From Zancudomyces culisetae (Eukaryota; Kickxellomycota; Harpellomycetes; Harpellales; Legeriomycetaceae), in NCBI GenBank assembly GCA_001969505.1, contig LSSK01000524.1, forward strand, positions 1-49,788: DNA of 49,788 nt, written 5' to 3'. Position numbers and translations under genes: made by a program. Position 1 is the first letter of the stretch; the number at the start of each line of letters is the position of its first letter. The notes under the pieces are model-generated. The model was given only the letters and a program-made list of their open reading frames with translations. It was not told the origin of the DNA and did no database searches. This document shows positions 12,772-25,561 of the stretch, one piece after another.

Positions 12772-15700
12772 TTCAATTTACAAACTTCGCTGCCTGAAAT
12801 TTCCAATAGACTATAACTTGTTTTTATCTTTTCGGTGTTGTTCAAGTACTGGAGCTTTTAAACAACCTATATATATCCTAATAATACAACCCACAGTTTT
12901 AGTAATGCAACCCTGCAAGAACAAACGCTGTTCAAGTTAATAAAATATATGTCTTTTCTAATTTTTTACTGTATTCCCCAGTTCCTTCTACTTTTTTTTT
13001 TCTCGCTCCCAACAACTCACTCTATTCCTACCTTTTTATGGTTTATAAAACTTGATGAAACATAAATATCCCTTTCTTTAGCCTTCCCGTTGATCCCCCT
13101 TTTTTCCCCTCTTTTTGCTTGCAAATGTTAACTTGTGCTGTTGTACTTTTTAAACAAAAAATAAACAAAAGGTGTTTTATAAATGGTTATAAAGTAACGT
13201 GGTCTAGCTGTTGAGATTTGCACTTCTCGCTATTTCCAGCTTTCATCTGATCCCTACGAATTCTATAGGCTCTATTCTCTCCAGAAAATACATCCAATAG
13301 TTTTATTTTATTATGCTGATTTTCATTCTTTTTTTTTCGCTTGCTTTTTTTTTTGTATTTTAATTATTACTTTGTTCTAATATTCTTATTGAATAAAAAA
13401 AATTTTTTTTTTCATTTGTGCAAATTGCCACACCTTTACCAAAAAATGAAAATAAAAAAATAAAGCTAAAACGACTTTGTCATTAGGCTCCTGATTAATG
13501 TTTTAAAATTGTGTACAATCCAATCAGCAGTAAATAAAATATCAAGTACCGACAAGATTAACTACAAGATAACACCAACCATGTAGCTTTGATTACAATC
13601 TGCACTGTATTTTCCAGTTTTGGCCCATTCGCATTTTGATGATGTTTCCGAAATACACTTTCATTTACCGAAATTACAAATTTGGTTTTAGTTGCTAGTT
13701 CCTTTTTTTCATATTTTATTTCCGCTCTGAAAAAAATGGTCTATGGATACATTTTGATTCAGTTTGACAGGTACATCTGGACCCATTTTTTTTTTCTATT
13801 TTTGCTTTTTTCTGTAATAATGGTAATTTGCTGCATGGTTTCTAATTGATCAATGCTTTTTCAATGCAATTACCAATTTTGGTTAGAAGTATATATCTAT
13901 TGATCAAGTATATTTATTTTGGAAAAAAGAACAAAATAAAGTGTACTAATCACACACATAACACACTAATTTTTTTTCTCTCTCTCTTATACCTCGCACA
14001 TTCAATATTTATCCATCTCCTCTTTAAGTATTACCTTTTTACAATTCCCAAACCGATAAAATTTAAAAATAAATCAAAACACTACTTTATTGGTTAAACT
14101 GTGTTCTGTGTGGGTTTTTGACTTGTACACCCACTCATTTCAGCCCAAGATCATATTGTTTTATAGACGTTTTGTTTTATCACACTGTTAGCTTACGTTA
14201 AATGTACATGAAAAATACTGTACAAGATATATAAGTTTTGGATAATTTAAACTATTCTTGTATTTGAACACACTCTCACACAACCACGCACTTGTAAGAG
14301 ATAAAAATCGAATCCTGTTATAAAAAATTTCAAAATGATATTCTAATATACATAACATACTTACAAATAAACAAAAATGTCTGAGAGAGGTGAATGACAT
14401 GAATGCAACACAAACATCTAGGAATTATGTCTTGGAATCATATTTGACCATTGTAAATTTCGGGGTATACACAAACACGGAGTATAAAAACTAACAAAAA
14501 TATCTACTGGTTCTGTTTTATAAATCATAATCATTCAAAAGTGAATTAAACAACAATATATCACCATTTTCAACTTTGACATTCTTGTCCTTTATATAAG
14601 TAATATTATGTTTATAAAACACATAATTTTTTATATTTGGATAATAAAAAAATATCATCTGTTGATTTTTTTAAGATGACGTGAGTCTTTTATACAGTTT
14701 AAGACCAAACCCTAACCTTAACATTTGTTCCACATATAATAACACACTATAATGCTTTTCAATAGTTTCAGCTTGTAATTTTACTTTTAGCAATAACAAA
14801 AAAGCATAGCTGACAAATCTTAAAAACAATAATTTACCTGTTTTCATTTAGGAAAATACGACAGCATTTTCCGGTCTGTTCCGGGTTTTAAAATTTTCAA
14901 AACCTCAAAATTGTTTTTACCTGAGTCTCTCATTTGGTTATTGGCAGCACAAAACCCAATTAAAAAAACTTTGAGTAGAAGCTCAAATCCTGGGAGACAC
15001 CAGCCAATGGATAAACAGATTTGGAATAGAATGAGATATAGCGGCCAGATAGGAAAAACAGGAATCACCTCACCTCTTTTTTCTTTTGCTTAGTTCACCT
15101 CGTCTCCTTCCTTCCAAAAATCGATAGCAAATATACTCAATAATGAAATCCTCTGAATGATTTTACAATTTTGAATGTACACCACTAATTTGTTAACTGT
15201 ACACAACATCTATTTAGAAAGTGTAAAATAACTTTTTATTGAATATATGGGAACCGTCAAACTCCCAGATACTCGACAACAATGTCAACTTGGATCTACG
15301 CTACCAGACTAAGCAAAAATAGCGAATAGCTGCAAACCTTAAATGGAGATACTTTGTAAATCATGGTATGGGTCCCTTGAACAATGAGCCCTTGAATAGT
15401 GTAAATCAAAAGAGTAAATCCCGCAAACATTTGTTACAACTTTCTCAACCTGGCCCTTATACATTGAACCTGGATCTATAAAAAAATTATACAAATTCGC
15501 TTACCATTTTTCCATTATCACTTGAACCAGACAAAAAATGTACAAATCATCTTGGTCTAGTGATTTTCTAATGTTCATGTTTGAATTATTACCAATAAAA
15601 GTAATGATTGTCTTTGTAAATCAAAGTATATTAATTGTCAATACAATTTTTTTACCTTCAGAAAAACAAATTTTTGATGTTTCATTAACATTTTTTACAT

Positions 15701-16077
15701 GCATATATTACACCTAATAAGCAAAAATAATTTAGAAATTCTTTTAAAACTAAACTCAACGACCAAATTCAAAAAAATATATAAAATTTGTGATATAATT
15801 TGTATTAATCATTAATTAAACTTGTACAGACAAAAACTTTTTACAAAATGTTATATTGTGGAATTATATACCTGTATTTCCTTGTATTTTATTGGTTAAT
15901 TTAATTAGTAATATTTTATGCATTAATAGTCTAGTTTTGAATTAATTAATAAATTGTCTTTTTCTCCCAAATTAATTATAGTCCCAATATATAATAATAA
16001 AAGTCCCGTCCTGTATAATACTGGGTAATTATATTACTCAGTAGGAGGTTAAACATGTAATTATACAACAAAAATAT
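12772..16077. other. 3.3-kb gene-poor AT-rich interval
   Basis: The left end is the ACC promoter. The rest shows only long A/T tracts. A hydrophobic minus-strand reading at about 14.85-15.07 kb lacks an ATG in its frame, and I could not build a gene from it. No RNA gene is recognisable before the tRNA. Confidence 0.45.
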
Positions 16078-16159
16078 GGTGAGATGGCCGAGTGGTCCAA
16101 GGCGCCACGTTCAGGTCGTGGTCTCGAAAGAGGCGTGGGTTCGAACCCCACTCTCATCA
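16078..16159 (+). tRNA. tRNA-Leu, anticodon CAG
   Basis: A full cloverleaf folds: acceptor GGTGAGA/TCTCATC, D-arm TGGCCGAGTGGT, anticodon stem CCACG/CGTGG with loop TTCAGGT, a long variable arm, and T-arm GTGGG-TTCGAAC-CCCAC. The anticodon CAG is at 16112-16114. The discriminator is A (16159) and base 33 is T, as in leucine tRNAs; tRNA-Ser has G73, and the Candida tRNA-Ser(CAG) has G33. It therefore reads CUG as leucine. No intron is present. A T5 run at 16160-16164 is the Pol III terminator. Confidence 0.95.
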
Positions 16160-16164
16160 TTTTT
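16160..16164 (+). terminator. RNA polymerase III T-run terminator
   Basis: Five T residues directly follow the discriminator base of the tRNA-Leu gene, as expected for Pol III termination. Confidence 0.8.
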
Positions 16165-16605
16165 GAGTTTTTTTGCTAGTTGTGTTGAAACTCAGTTTTG
16201 TAAAGCAAAGCTGTGTTTTTCGCAGTTTCGGTATTTTTTTATTGTCAATACTCGTTCCAGGCATTGCAAAAAGTACATGTGGTGTACAACCTATTTTTTT
16301 GTTTTTTGCATGGTGATTTTATCTGGCTAGAATAATGATTGCAGAATGTTATAACGAAATGATATGATGGTGCATTGATGTGGATTTTCAATACGTAAAA
16401 GTAGTTCTTGACACTAGTTACCCTTTTTGTGAAAGGGAGAGGGTGGAGGATGAGTGATATGTGACTTTTATTGATAAACTGGAAAATATCGTTATTCAGA
16501 ATATTATGGCAATTATCAATTTTTTTCGATCAGCGATATATAATTGAATTTATAATTACAATGATAATTTGAAATGTATTTTTTTTTGTTTCGCGATGCG
16601 TTAAG

Positions 16606-16742
16606 AATTTGAGAGCGGATTTGAAACAGAAACTGGATTTAAATTAGCTTTGAAAGAACTACAGGCACAAGCTATGAAATGGTGTTTATTTGGCGATACT
16701 AATGGCGGACGAATAAGAGGATTTGCAAAATGTATAGAAGAG
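16606..16742 (+). other. Orphan exon-like block of unknown function
   Basis: Between a possible acceptor (TTAAG) and a good donor (GAG|GTAAGC) lies one clean frame of 45 codons, including LALKELQAQAMKW and CLFGDTNGGRIRGFAKCIEE. Its composition is protein-like and unlike the surrounding A/T-rich DNA. No matching upstream or downstream exon could be joined: the following deubiquitinase exon is in a different phase. Without splicing the frame stops shortly after the donor. It could be an exon of an unrecognised gene, a pseudogene remnant, or a 5' piece of the neighbouring gene. I do not recognise the family. Confidence 0.3.
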
Positions 16743-16839
16743 GTAAGCGTTTTTTGTAATGCGTAGTTGTACAGTCTACTTGTTTATGTCGCGTATCCTT
16801 TGCCCTTGTTGTTGCTTTTTATTTGCTTATTTTGGTTTA

Positions 16840-16915
16840 GATTTGCTTTGTTTAGTTTATTTGTTTTGTTTTAGTTTGTTTTGTTTTAGTTTGGTTTAGT
16901 TTGGTTTAGTTAGTT
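16840..16915. repeat. GTTT(T)AGTTT-rich low-complexity tract
   Basis: Imperfect repeats of GTTTTAGTTT and GGTTTAGTTT fill this stretch. The surrounding 16743-17359 shows no other clear coding signal apart from isolated splice-like motifs. Confidence 0.6.
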
Positions 16916-17359
16916 TTTCGAGGTTTGGTTAGGTTTGATTTTCTGCAAATTCGTTCTGGCATGCCAAGGTAAATCTTGAATTTTTTTATTCACTAGAACT
17001 TTAGCTTTCCACAGGTTTGCTCTCAATGGTAATGTTAAACAAACAAGGAATTTTCGTTTTTGGGAATTAAAAAAAACGATTGACATTCTAGATAAAAAAA
17101 ATTTTCTCACCTAAACTTCGGTGGTTTAATTATTTCTACATTGGTTTTTTTAATGTTCACGAGTAACTGCCAAACTTTAATGTTTTAGAAAAAGAATTGT
17201 TATATTTAGGTAACTGGACAATGTCATTTATTTTTTTATTGAAATTGAGAATAGTAGAGTTTGTACAAAATATATAACAATAACAACATTTATAATAATA
17301 ATAGTTATAGACTTGACAAAAGAAACCAAGTGTATATTTCATTGTAAAAATAATACAGA

Positions 17360-20300
17360 ATGGCATGCATGAGCAGCGAAAATAAAAGCAGTATGAAGGG
17401 ATTAGACTTTTTTGAGGCATTGAGCACTGGTGATAACAAAGCCAGGACATTGAGGATACTAGGTCTAAGAGAAATGGATGAGGGTGCCTGTCAAAATGAA
17501 GTTCAGGCGGACAATCAAGGTGTTCAAAGGAAATATTATATTGTGGATAGTGCATGGATTAAATACCATAAGGAAATGGATGAATTCTTGAGCGACAAAA
17601 GTTCAAACAAAGTTAATAATGGCAAATCTTCGATGGAAGCGAACATAATAGATACCAAAAAGACTTATTCCGCAATAAAAACAACTAGCATGGCGGATAA
17701 CACAGACTTGGTTGAAATTGGGATTATTTCTGAGCGGATTTGGCAACAAGTGGTATCGAGGTAATTTCAATGCATCCACATGTGGATATTCATTATTTAA
17801 AATGAGTATACAAAACTTTTTACTTTTTTGGTTATGGAAAATTGCCGTTTTCACTTCATTTTCTGCTAAAATGTGTTATTTACCCGTAAATCCCATTTTT
17901 TCAAAAAACAAAAAATACGGCTGAATTCGTTGTAATAATGAAAATTGGAGGCTTGTAGTGCATATGCGTGATAAAAACTTATTAAATTTTGACTAACCGT
18001 TTGGTATAACTAACTGTATGTGAATTTAGAAGCGAAGTTCAGGGACCTGTACTAGAGCAGATGCTAGAAATAGATGAAAGTGTGACACCCAAACTAGTAA
18101 CTCTCGGAACATTGACTGTGCTGGAAACAGGTCCAGATCCAGAAGTAACCCAACTTGACGTCAAAGGTTATATAGATTGGAAAACGGTATTGGGAAACGC
18201 GAACGATGGTCTCACCACACCAGAAGATGAGCTTCCAACTTACGAGATGGCTGTAGGCGATATAGCACAGGAGAATGCGTCGTTATATCAAAATGAAAAC
18301 GGTTTTGTAGCACAGGAGCGCACCAATTCTGACGTGGAGGTAAGTATTGCGACAAGTTTTTGTTTCAAAATGATCTGACGGTGTCGCCACAATATCCCAC
18401 AGCATCTCTTCTTACTCACTCTCACTCTCACTTCATCTCTAGACTTGGTCAAAATACCGACACTAAAATTGAGTATTTATTGGCTATAAATAGATGAGCA
18501 GCGAGGAACCGGATGACGTCATAATCAAAGAGGTACCTATGGATGATTATGAAGGGGATAGAGAAGAGAGTATACGGCAGCTGTATGACTCAGACTCAGG
18601 TGGGGAGAATGACTCAGAATCTGAAATGTACCACAAAGCACCATCTACAAATATGATTGAGTATACACCACGCTTAAACAACAATGCAACTGGTACATCG
18701 GGTGTGGGAGAGCAGGGCGAAAAGGAAAAAAAGAAAAAGAAAAATATGGGGCTCTGTGGATTCAGAAATCTTGGAAACACATGTTACATGAATTCTGCTC
18801 TACAATGCCTAAGCAATACGTGGGAGTTGACAGAGTACTTTTTATCCGGAGTATATACAAGAGAGGTTAACGTGACCAACCCTCTAGGAATGAAGGGAGA
18901 GATTGCCAAGCAATATGGTAAGCTTATGGAGAAGGTGTGGCAGGGCTACGAACAATCGTTTGGGCCAGTTGCATTTAAGCACACGATAGGAAAGTTTGCA
19001 CCACAATTTGTGGGATATCGACAACAAGATGCACCAGAATTCTTGGCATTCCTGCTGGATGGGCTACACGAGGATTTGAATAGGATTTTAGATAAGCCGT
19101 ATGTCGAGATACCCGATGCAGGTGGGCGAGCAGATGCAGAGGTGGCAGCAGAACAGTGGGAGGTGTACAAGAAGCGAAACGATAGTGTGATAGTAGATTT
19201 GTTTCAAGGGCAGCTTAGAAGTGTAGTAACATGTCCAGAGTGCAACTGGCAGAGCAATACATTTGATCCCTTCATGTACCTGACACTACTTTTGCCCACA
19301 AAAAAGCATATAGACATTTCTGTTCTTTTTGTTCCGATTGACAGTGCGAGTAGACCAATAGTGGTAAGTATTATTGATTTACTATATGAATAATAGCAAA
19401 TGATCTTAATTTGATATTTTAAAATATAGATAAAGATGCAAGTGGGAAAGGACGAAAAGGTTGACAAGGTTTGTGAAATGATAGCCGAAATAACAAAAAA
19501 ACAGCTAGACACACAAATATTCATTTCGGAAGTTTTCGATAGCCGAATATACAAAATTATGAACGGAGATCACGTTGAAAACATGGGAGAGGAGAATTCG
19601 TATACAGCATTTGAGTATCCTGCCTCAGTAGAAAAGAAAACAGTAGTTCAGGTTGTGTTTGCACAGGGAAAAAAAGATGCGAAATATACCAGTGGACATA
19701 TGCCAATCCGTCGTAGACCTATGGGACTCTATGGACACCCGATTCTGATTTCATTTAATAGAGACGATGCAAACGAGGCTGGTATCAAGATGTATCAGCT
19801 TTACATAGAGGTTTTGGAGGGGATTCTGCGGTTCAGTGTGCCAAGTGCGGCTATTGTGATGGCTGAGATTATAAAAGTACTGAAAGGGGTTGAAAACGAT
19901 ACCAGTATTCTTGAAAGTCTTGAAGAAAGCACCAAGCAGGTCATTTCGATATTGGTTGATGCAGTTAGCTTCAAAATACGGCAATCACCTTCAGCTGCTC
20001 GCTATAAGCCACTGAAAACATCAACAAGTGCAATAAGCTTCAAAGAGTCAGAAGAACGAGGGGAAGCAACTCCGGCAATTTCAGATGACGAAGAAATGTC
20101 CCAGACAGAAACCAAAAAACCTCAGTTTGTTATACCTCCACAATTCGTAGGGTTTGAGAACTTTTTAACAAATAATAACTGTGCTGAGTTGATAAACAGT
20201 CAACAAGATGCAAGTGACGAGCAGCAAACGCAAGTGGAGAGCGTCAACGAGATTCTTAATACATCGGTGGTTCTCAACACAGGAGATATTTTGGTGTGTA

Positions 20301-21904
20301 ATATCGACTTTGAAATATTGAGTGAGCTAAATAGAAGTACGCAGGAAGGAGAGCAGTATGGTGAGAAAAATGAAAATGTTCAAAGTAGCATTCATCAACG
20401 AATTGCTGCAACCAAGGCTTGGTTTGATTTTGGCACGTTTTCCGTTTATAACGCAGTACAGACTGAATCGATGACCGATGACTCTATTGTTTTCCCAAAA
20501 ATAAATGTGTTTGATGCAGACAGCTGGAATGAATGTGTCGAGATGGCAACCATGAAAGAATCACGTTTTGGAAATGCCAAATCGACGACGCTTCCATCAG
20601 TATCCATCTACGATTGTCTAAACGAGTACACTCGCGAAGAACAGCTGGGTGCTGATGATTCCTGGTTCTGTTCCAAATGTAAGGATTTCCGCCAGGCAAC
20701 AAAGAAGCTGGATATATGGAGACTCCCCGAAATCCTGGTGATTCATTTGAAGCGTTTTGAGCATCTACGTGCTTGGAGTAAGAAGCTTGATACCTATGTA
20801 GATTTTCCGATCTGTGGCTTGGATCTCTCTGATGCTGTCCTTTCTCTAAAATCTGATCCATCCTCCACCAAAAAATACGTTTATGATTTATACGCTGTTT
20901 CAAACCACTATGGCGGTTTTGGTGGTGGCCACTACACTGCGTTTGCCCAAAACCCACATTCAGGCGATTGGTTTGGTTTCAATGACTCGCTAGTTTCTCC
21001 ACTAAATGACCCAGAGTCTTCTGTCAAGTCCGATGCTGCATACGTCTTGTTCTATCGACTAAGACCCGAAAACCCAGCATCCACGTCTGCTACAACTGTC
21101 ACCGACCTCTTCAACTCCATTCCCTGGCCCTACAACCCTACCTCTGATCCTCTGGATTCCCCATCCTGGCCTTCCTCCCGGATGTCCACCTGGGGTACTT
21201 TTGCCACCCAGAAATTTTCCCAGTTGGAGTCCTCTCCTCAACCTTCTCATTCCTCACATCCTGCCTCCGAACCACACCCTTCCTCATCTCCCATCACCCA
21301 AAACTCTATGTCTCTTTACTCCGACAGCTGCTTTGCCTCGCACTCCCAAACCCCTGTCTACAGTTCCAACTCTTCCTCTCATTTTCGAACAACCTCTGCC
21401 GACGTTGACCTTTCTGTTGTAAATCTTCCTGATATATCTACTAACCATTCACAACCCTCTCTAACAGATAATTCCTCTTCGGCAAATTCGTCCCAGCTCT
21501 CTGATCCCGCCTCTTCATCACACCTAGATCATTTAATGTCTAGTCTCGACAGTTCTCTTCCCAAGAACTCCCTCCCTTCACTACCCTCATCTCTCAACTT
21601 TCTCTCCACCGTGCCTGTTCCCCCCTCAACCCGCACCGGCATTTTTACCGCGATTCCACCAGACCATTCACAAAACTTCATGTCTTTATCCTCATCACTT
21701 CACCCCACCATCACCACCTCGTTTGCTTCTTCGTCTATAGCAAATCCACCATTGGTCAGTGAGTGCACTGATACTAGCCGTGAAAATAATACCAGTGCTG
21801 GTTTTGGTGCCACCACGTCAGAAGCAGCTACCGCACAGGCAATCAATAATACCACACGAATCGAGAACTCATTCGACATAAATTCTAACCATGGCAGAAT
21901 ATGA
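17360..21904 (+). CDS. Ubiquitin-specific protease, USP4/15 - Ubp12 type, four exons
   Basis: This deubiquitinating cysteine protease has exons 17360-17760, 18030-18339, 18494-19363 and 19430-21904, and 1351 aa. The introns (269, 154 and 66 nt) start with GTAATT, GTAAGT and GTAAGT; the first has CTAAC branch motifs. A DUSP domain ([18 protein letters not shown]) lies at the N-terminus. An acidic linker precedes the catalytic domain: Cys box [17 protein letters not shown] with Cys334, [20 protein letters not shown], a CPEC / CSKC zinc-ribbon pair, and the His box GGGHYTAF with His1028. The two catalytic halves are separated by an insert, as in USP4/15 and yeast Ubp12. The last 290 or so residues are Ser/Thr/Pro-rich and likely disordered. 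CTG encodes the conserved Leu in [12 protein letters not shown]. Substrates are unknown. Confidence 0.93.
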
Positions 21905-22759
21905 TTGCTTTATTCTCTTTTTCTTTACTGTTTTTTCCTATACCCCTTCTCATAGATATCATCACGCTTTATCTTGTGCTAATACTTTTTCCTATTTCTC
22001 TCCTCCAATAACACTTTGCATACCTGTTTATTCTCCTTCCCTCGCTATCCTTATTATCCACAACCATTCTTAGTGCTGTTATTTATATTACTGGGGATTT
22101 ATATGGATCATTATCTTGAGAATAGCCATTAAATAACTGTCAAGGTTTGATATACATAACATTCTCAATATTTACTTTTCACACAAAAATAATTATATCA
22201 TTAATACCTGAATTCCGTTTTATTTATTTTTATTTTTATTTTTCCCTCTGCATTTTTCAATTTGCTATTATTGTTAGCACGATATCTATTATTAGTGGGA
22301 TATCTTTTTCTTTCGTTCCATCTCCTACCCTCCTACCCTCCCACCTTCCTCTCCTCCACAATCTTTTGATTATATTTGAAAATCCAAATATATTCTGATA
22401 AAAAAAAAATGAAATGGATGAATGAATAGACAAGGGGGAAAAAAAAGGACTGTCTGGAGGCTTTTATTAGCCTTTCTGTATCCCATACTTTATCCTTTTC
22501 CTAAAATGTTGTTCTTGTATTACTTATTTTGGTTGTTATTTACCATTTATAATGCATTATGTACTAAATATACATTTTTTAAAAAGTTTGTATTTATAAA
22601 TTAAAAAATATATATCATCCAACAAAACAAAACTTGACAAACGTGGTAAATCTATCATTTGTTAATATAGACACGACAATCATTTTTATGGTTTAGGGCC
22701 TGTGGAAGGATATTCTTGCTTTAAAGATAAATGTGTGACACGCCTAAAAAACATCCACA
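21905..22759. other. Intergenic spacer
   Basis: This is the 3' region of the deubiquitinase gene and the promoter of the Ies2-like gene. It is AT-rich, with pyrimidine-rich patches near 22.3 kb. I see no gene in it. Confidence 0.5.
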
Positions 22760-25285
22760 ATGAATAAAAATACGAGGCTGGCGATATCCAAATTGGACGA
22801 AGATTCTGGTACGTTCCTATCATATATTTCTTTTTTTTTTCTTTGGTACTATAATGTATATTGTGGTTCCAGCTCCACTTCCTTCTCTCTTTTTTTTAAT
22901 ATCAAAATAAAAAAACCTACATTTTCGTAGTGTGAAAACTCCAAAATATAAATTCTTATACCTTTATATGCATGATAGTGTCAGATAACGAAGGCGTCAT
23001 AAACAATTCTACGGCCAAACTAAACCGTCAAAACAGAAAAAAGAACATATTGGCATCCAGCAGTGACTCTGAAGAACACCACAGCCACCATCAAGATAAA
23101 GAAGAAGGGAAAGCTCATAAAACAAACCTAAACAAAAGACGCAGTCTAGGTAGAACATCAACAGCAATGTCAAAAACCAACAGTGAAGACAATCCCAACA
23201 CTAGCAGCGATTCGCGTAAAAAATCAACAATTGTAAAAAAGATAAAACTTGTCGCCAAAGGTCTTGACGATATCCATGACAGTGGTATCAGCTCTGTGGA
23301 TCGGAAAAAGTCGGTAAATGGATATGGTATACCACAAGAGAGCCATACCCAACCTGGTGGGGTGATGGCTGACAGAACTGCTAAAAATAAAAGAAAATCC
23401 AGTGATGGTGGTGATAAATCTGGGAACCAGCGGAACCGAGATGCATATTTGGACTTTTCCAATGATGAAGCAAGTGATTTGACAAATGAAAGTCTGGTTG
23501 AGGAGTATAGTGACGATGGATATAGTGACGGCGACAAGACCAAAAAAAGTAAAAGGAATAAAAATGGAAACAACAATGGTAGTGGTGGTGTGAGTACCAA
23601 AAGACGGAGTAGAAATTATTCGGACACACATCTTGACCAGGAGATGAATAAACGAGATATTAAGGAAGGATCACCAACAGCCGATGGTGAAGGTATGGAT
23701 AATAAAAGACGGAGGAGGAATGGAGGTAGAAACGATGGAAATAAAGGTAATTTTTTTGTTATTATTACTATTTTTATTTTATTTTGTTTCCATGATCAAA
23801 CCCGCTATGTGGATCAAACCAATAATTACAATGGTGAAACGAATTATTATAAACTTAGGAATGGAGGAAGCTGAACCAAGTGGTATGACCACAAGAGAAA
23901 CAAGAAGAACGAGAAGAAGAAAGAGTTCTGCAACTGATTCGTCGGTCAATATAGGTAAGTTTAGCTATGGTATTACTATTGTCTTTGTCTTGGACAGATT
24001 TTTTCAACACTGACTAACTTGTGGTGACGTACATATATGATACAGTTGACGACGATGAAGGTGAAGGTGAGGATAATGATGATATGCTTGATGACGATGG
24101 TGAGTTGGAAGCAGAAGAGCTAGAAAATGAACTGCAATACGAGACAGACCGAAAGTATGAAAAGCGCAGTGGCACTTCTTCGAAAACACAGAGTTCTGAG
24201 GGATCAACGTCTTCAAAGTTAGTTAGCGATAACCATAGAAATGACACAGCAACATACAAAAAGGGTAGCTTTTTTTTATACATAAATTCAAAAGATATAA
24301 TAATAGCAAAGATGAAAACTATTAGAAATCTCTAATGTAAATATTTGCATATATACTAGGGAAAAAGACAACTACGAAAAGTACTCAGCCCATAACACAA
24401 GAAGAGGATCAGGAAATTGAAACTCCACAGGAAAATGATTTGGAAGATGCAGATATGGGGTCTGACGCCGACTCGCTGGAGTCACTAAGTGATGATGCTC
24501 TTGAGGCGTTTTATATGGGTGTAGGTGCTGAAGCTTCAAAGGTTGACGAATCCAAACTCACAAGACGGCAACGTGCCCGACTAACCAACAACTATGACGA
24601 AGAGCTGGTTGAGTTGACTACTGAATCCAAAAAAGTTGAATATTCCACCGAAGAGCTGGCGCTCAGAAAGTCTGAGTTTAGCAGAAGGAGAAAGTTCCAG
24701 AGTTTACAAAGGGCTGAGCAACTTAAAAACGATACCATCAGCAGACTTTTAAACAAGCAGTCGTCAAAAGGAAGAAACAAGGTCGTCGATGATAACGATA
24801 GTGCTAATACTCCTGGATCTGCCACCTCTGCTACACCTTCTGGTGGTTACCCAGGCTTGGGTGATAATGGTGGAAACCTGGTTTCTGCCACTGATCCGTG
24901 TGTGTTGCCTCCTGGCAAGATCCGCTGGTCAAGCTACTCAGTTGTTGGCAAAGACAACACCAAATCCACCAAGTATACTCTACGCCTCCCTTCTGATCTG
25001 TCGCTGTCTGACATTTTTCCAGGAAAAGGTGGTGGTACCGGTGCATCAGAAGTATCGGCACTCCCTTCTAATACCGAGTCTTCACCTGTTGATCACCAAA
25101 AAAAAACCACATCCTCTGTGAAATGTGGGGTTCAGGGGTGTGCACATTTTTCGAAATATAAGTTTGTCCGAAAGTCACAACAGTCCATAGATACAAAACC
25201 CTGCTTTGATTCACATCCCGTTTCATCTTCGCCATTTTTGTATGCTTGTAGTTTATCCCATTATAATGCCCTATTGTCTTCCTGA
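22760..25285 (+). CDS. IES2: INO80 complex subunit Ies2/INO80B-like, five exons
   Basis: This is a nuclear subunit of the INO80 chromatin remodeller. Exons are 22760-22808, 22979-23746, 23859-23954, 24046-24264 and 24360-25285. All junctions are phase 1, and the product is 685 aa. Exon 1 encodes only MNKNTRLAISKLDEDS plus one base. The first two thirds are highly charged and low in complexity (Lys/Ser/Asp/Glu-rich), with patches resembling nuclear localisation signals. Exon 5 holds the PAPA-1-like region (RRQRARL, STEELALRKSEFSRRRK, DTISRLLNKQ) and a C-terminal HIT-type zinc finger (KCGVQGCAHFSKYKF through FLYACSLSHYNALL). The Leu codon in EELALR is CTG. It is about twice the length of S. cerevisiae Ies2, because of the charged N-terminal part. 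Intron 3 has a GACTAAC branch site. The exon 4 donor (GGTAGC) is the weakest junction. Confidence 0.85.
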
Positions 25286-25561
25286 GTTTATTATCACTAT
25301 TTATTTAAAATCTTTTTTCTTTATGTTTGTTTCTATTGTTTTATATATTTTACAGAAGAGTTCAACAAGAAAAACATACTAGTATTTAAATATTTATGCT
25401 ATACGGCTTTTGGTTTTTCTTGACCCGGTTCCGAGTCTCCGGTTTTCCTATTGTCTTTTCACCACAACCACCCTCACCAAAACGTACAGGAATACCTCCT
25501 ATTATATACTTCGGCCGCTTACAAAAAAAAATAAAAATGAAAAGAAGCCTAGTCTGTTGCC

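Noticed and set aside
14844-15093. Overlapping plus and minus ORFs of 60-74 codons, one strongly hydrophobic
   Set aside because: The hydrophobic minus-strand frame has no ATG, and no clear exon partner was found. It was left as non-coding, though a hidden exon cannot be excluded.
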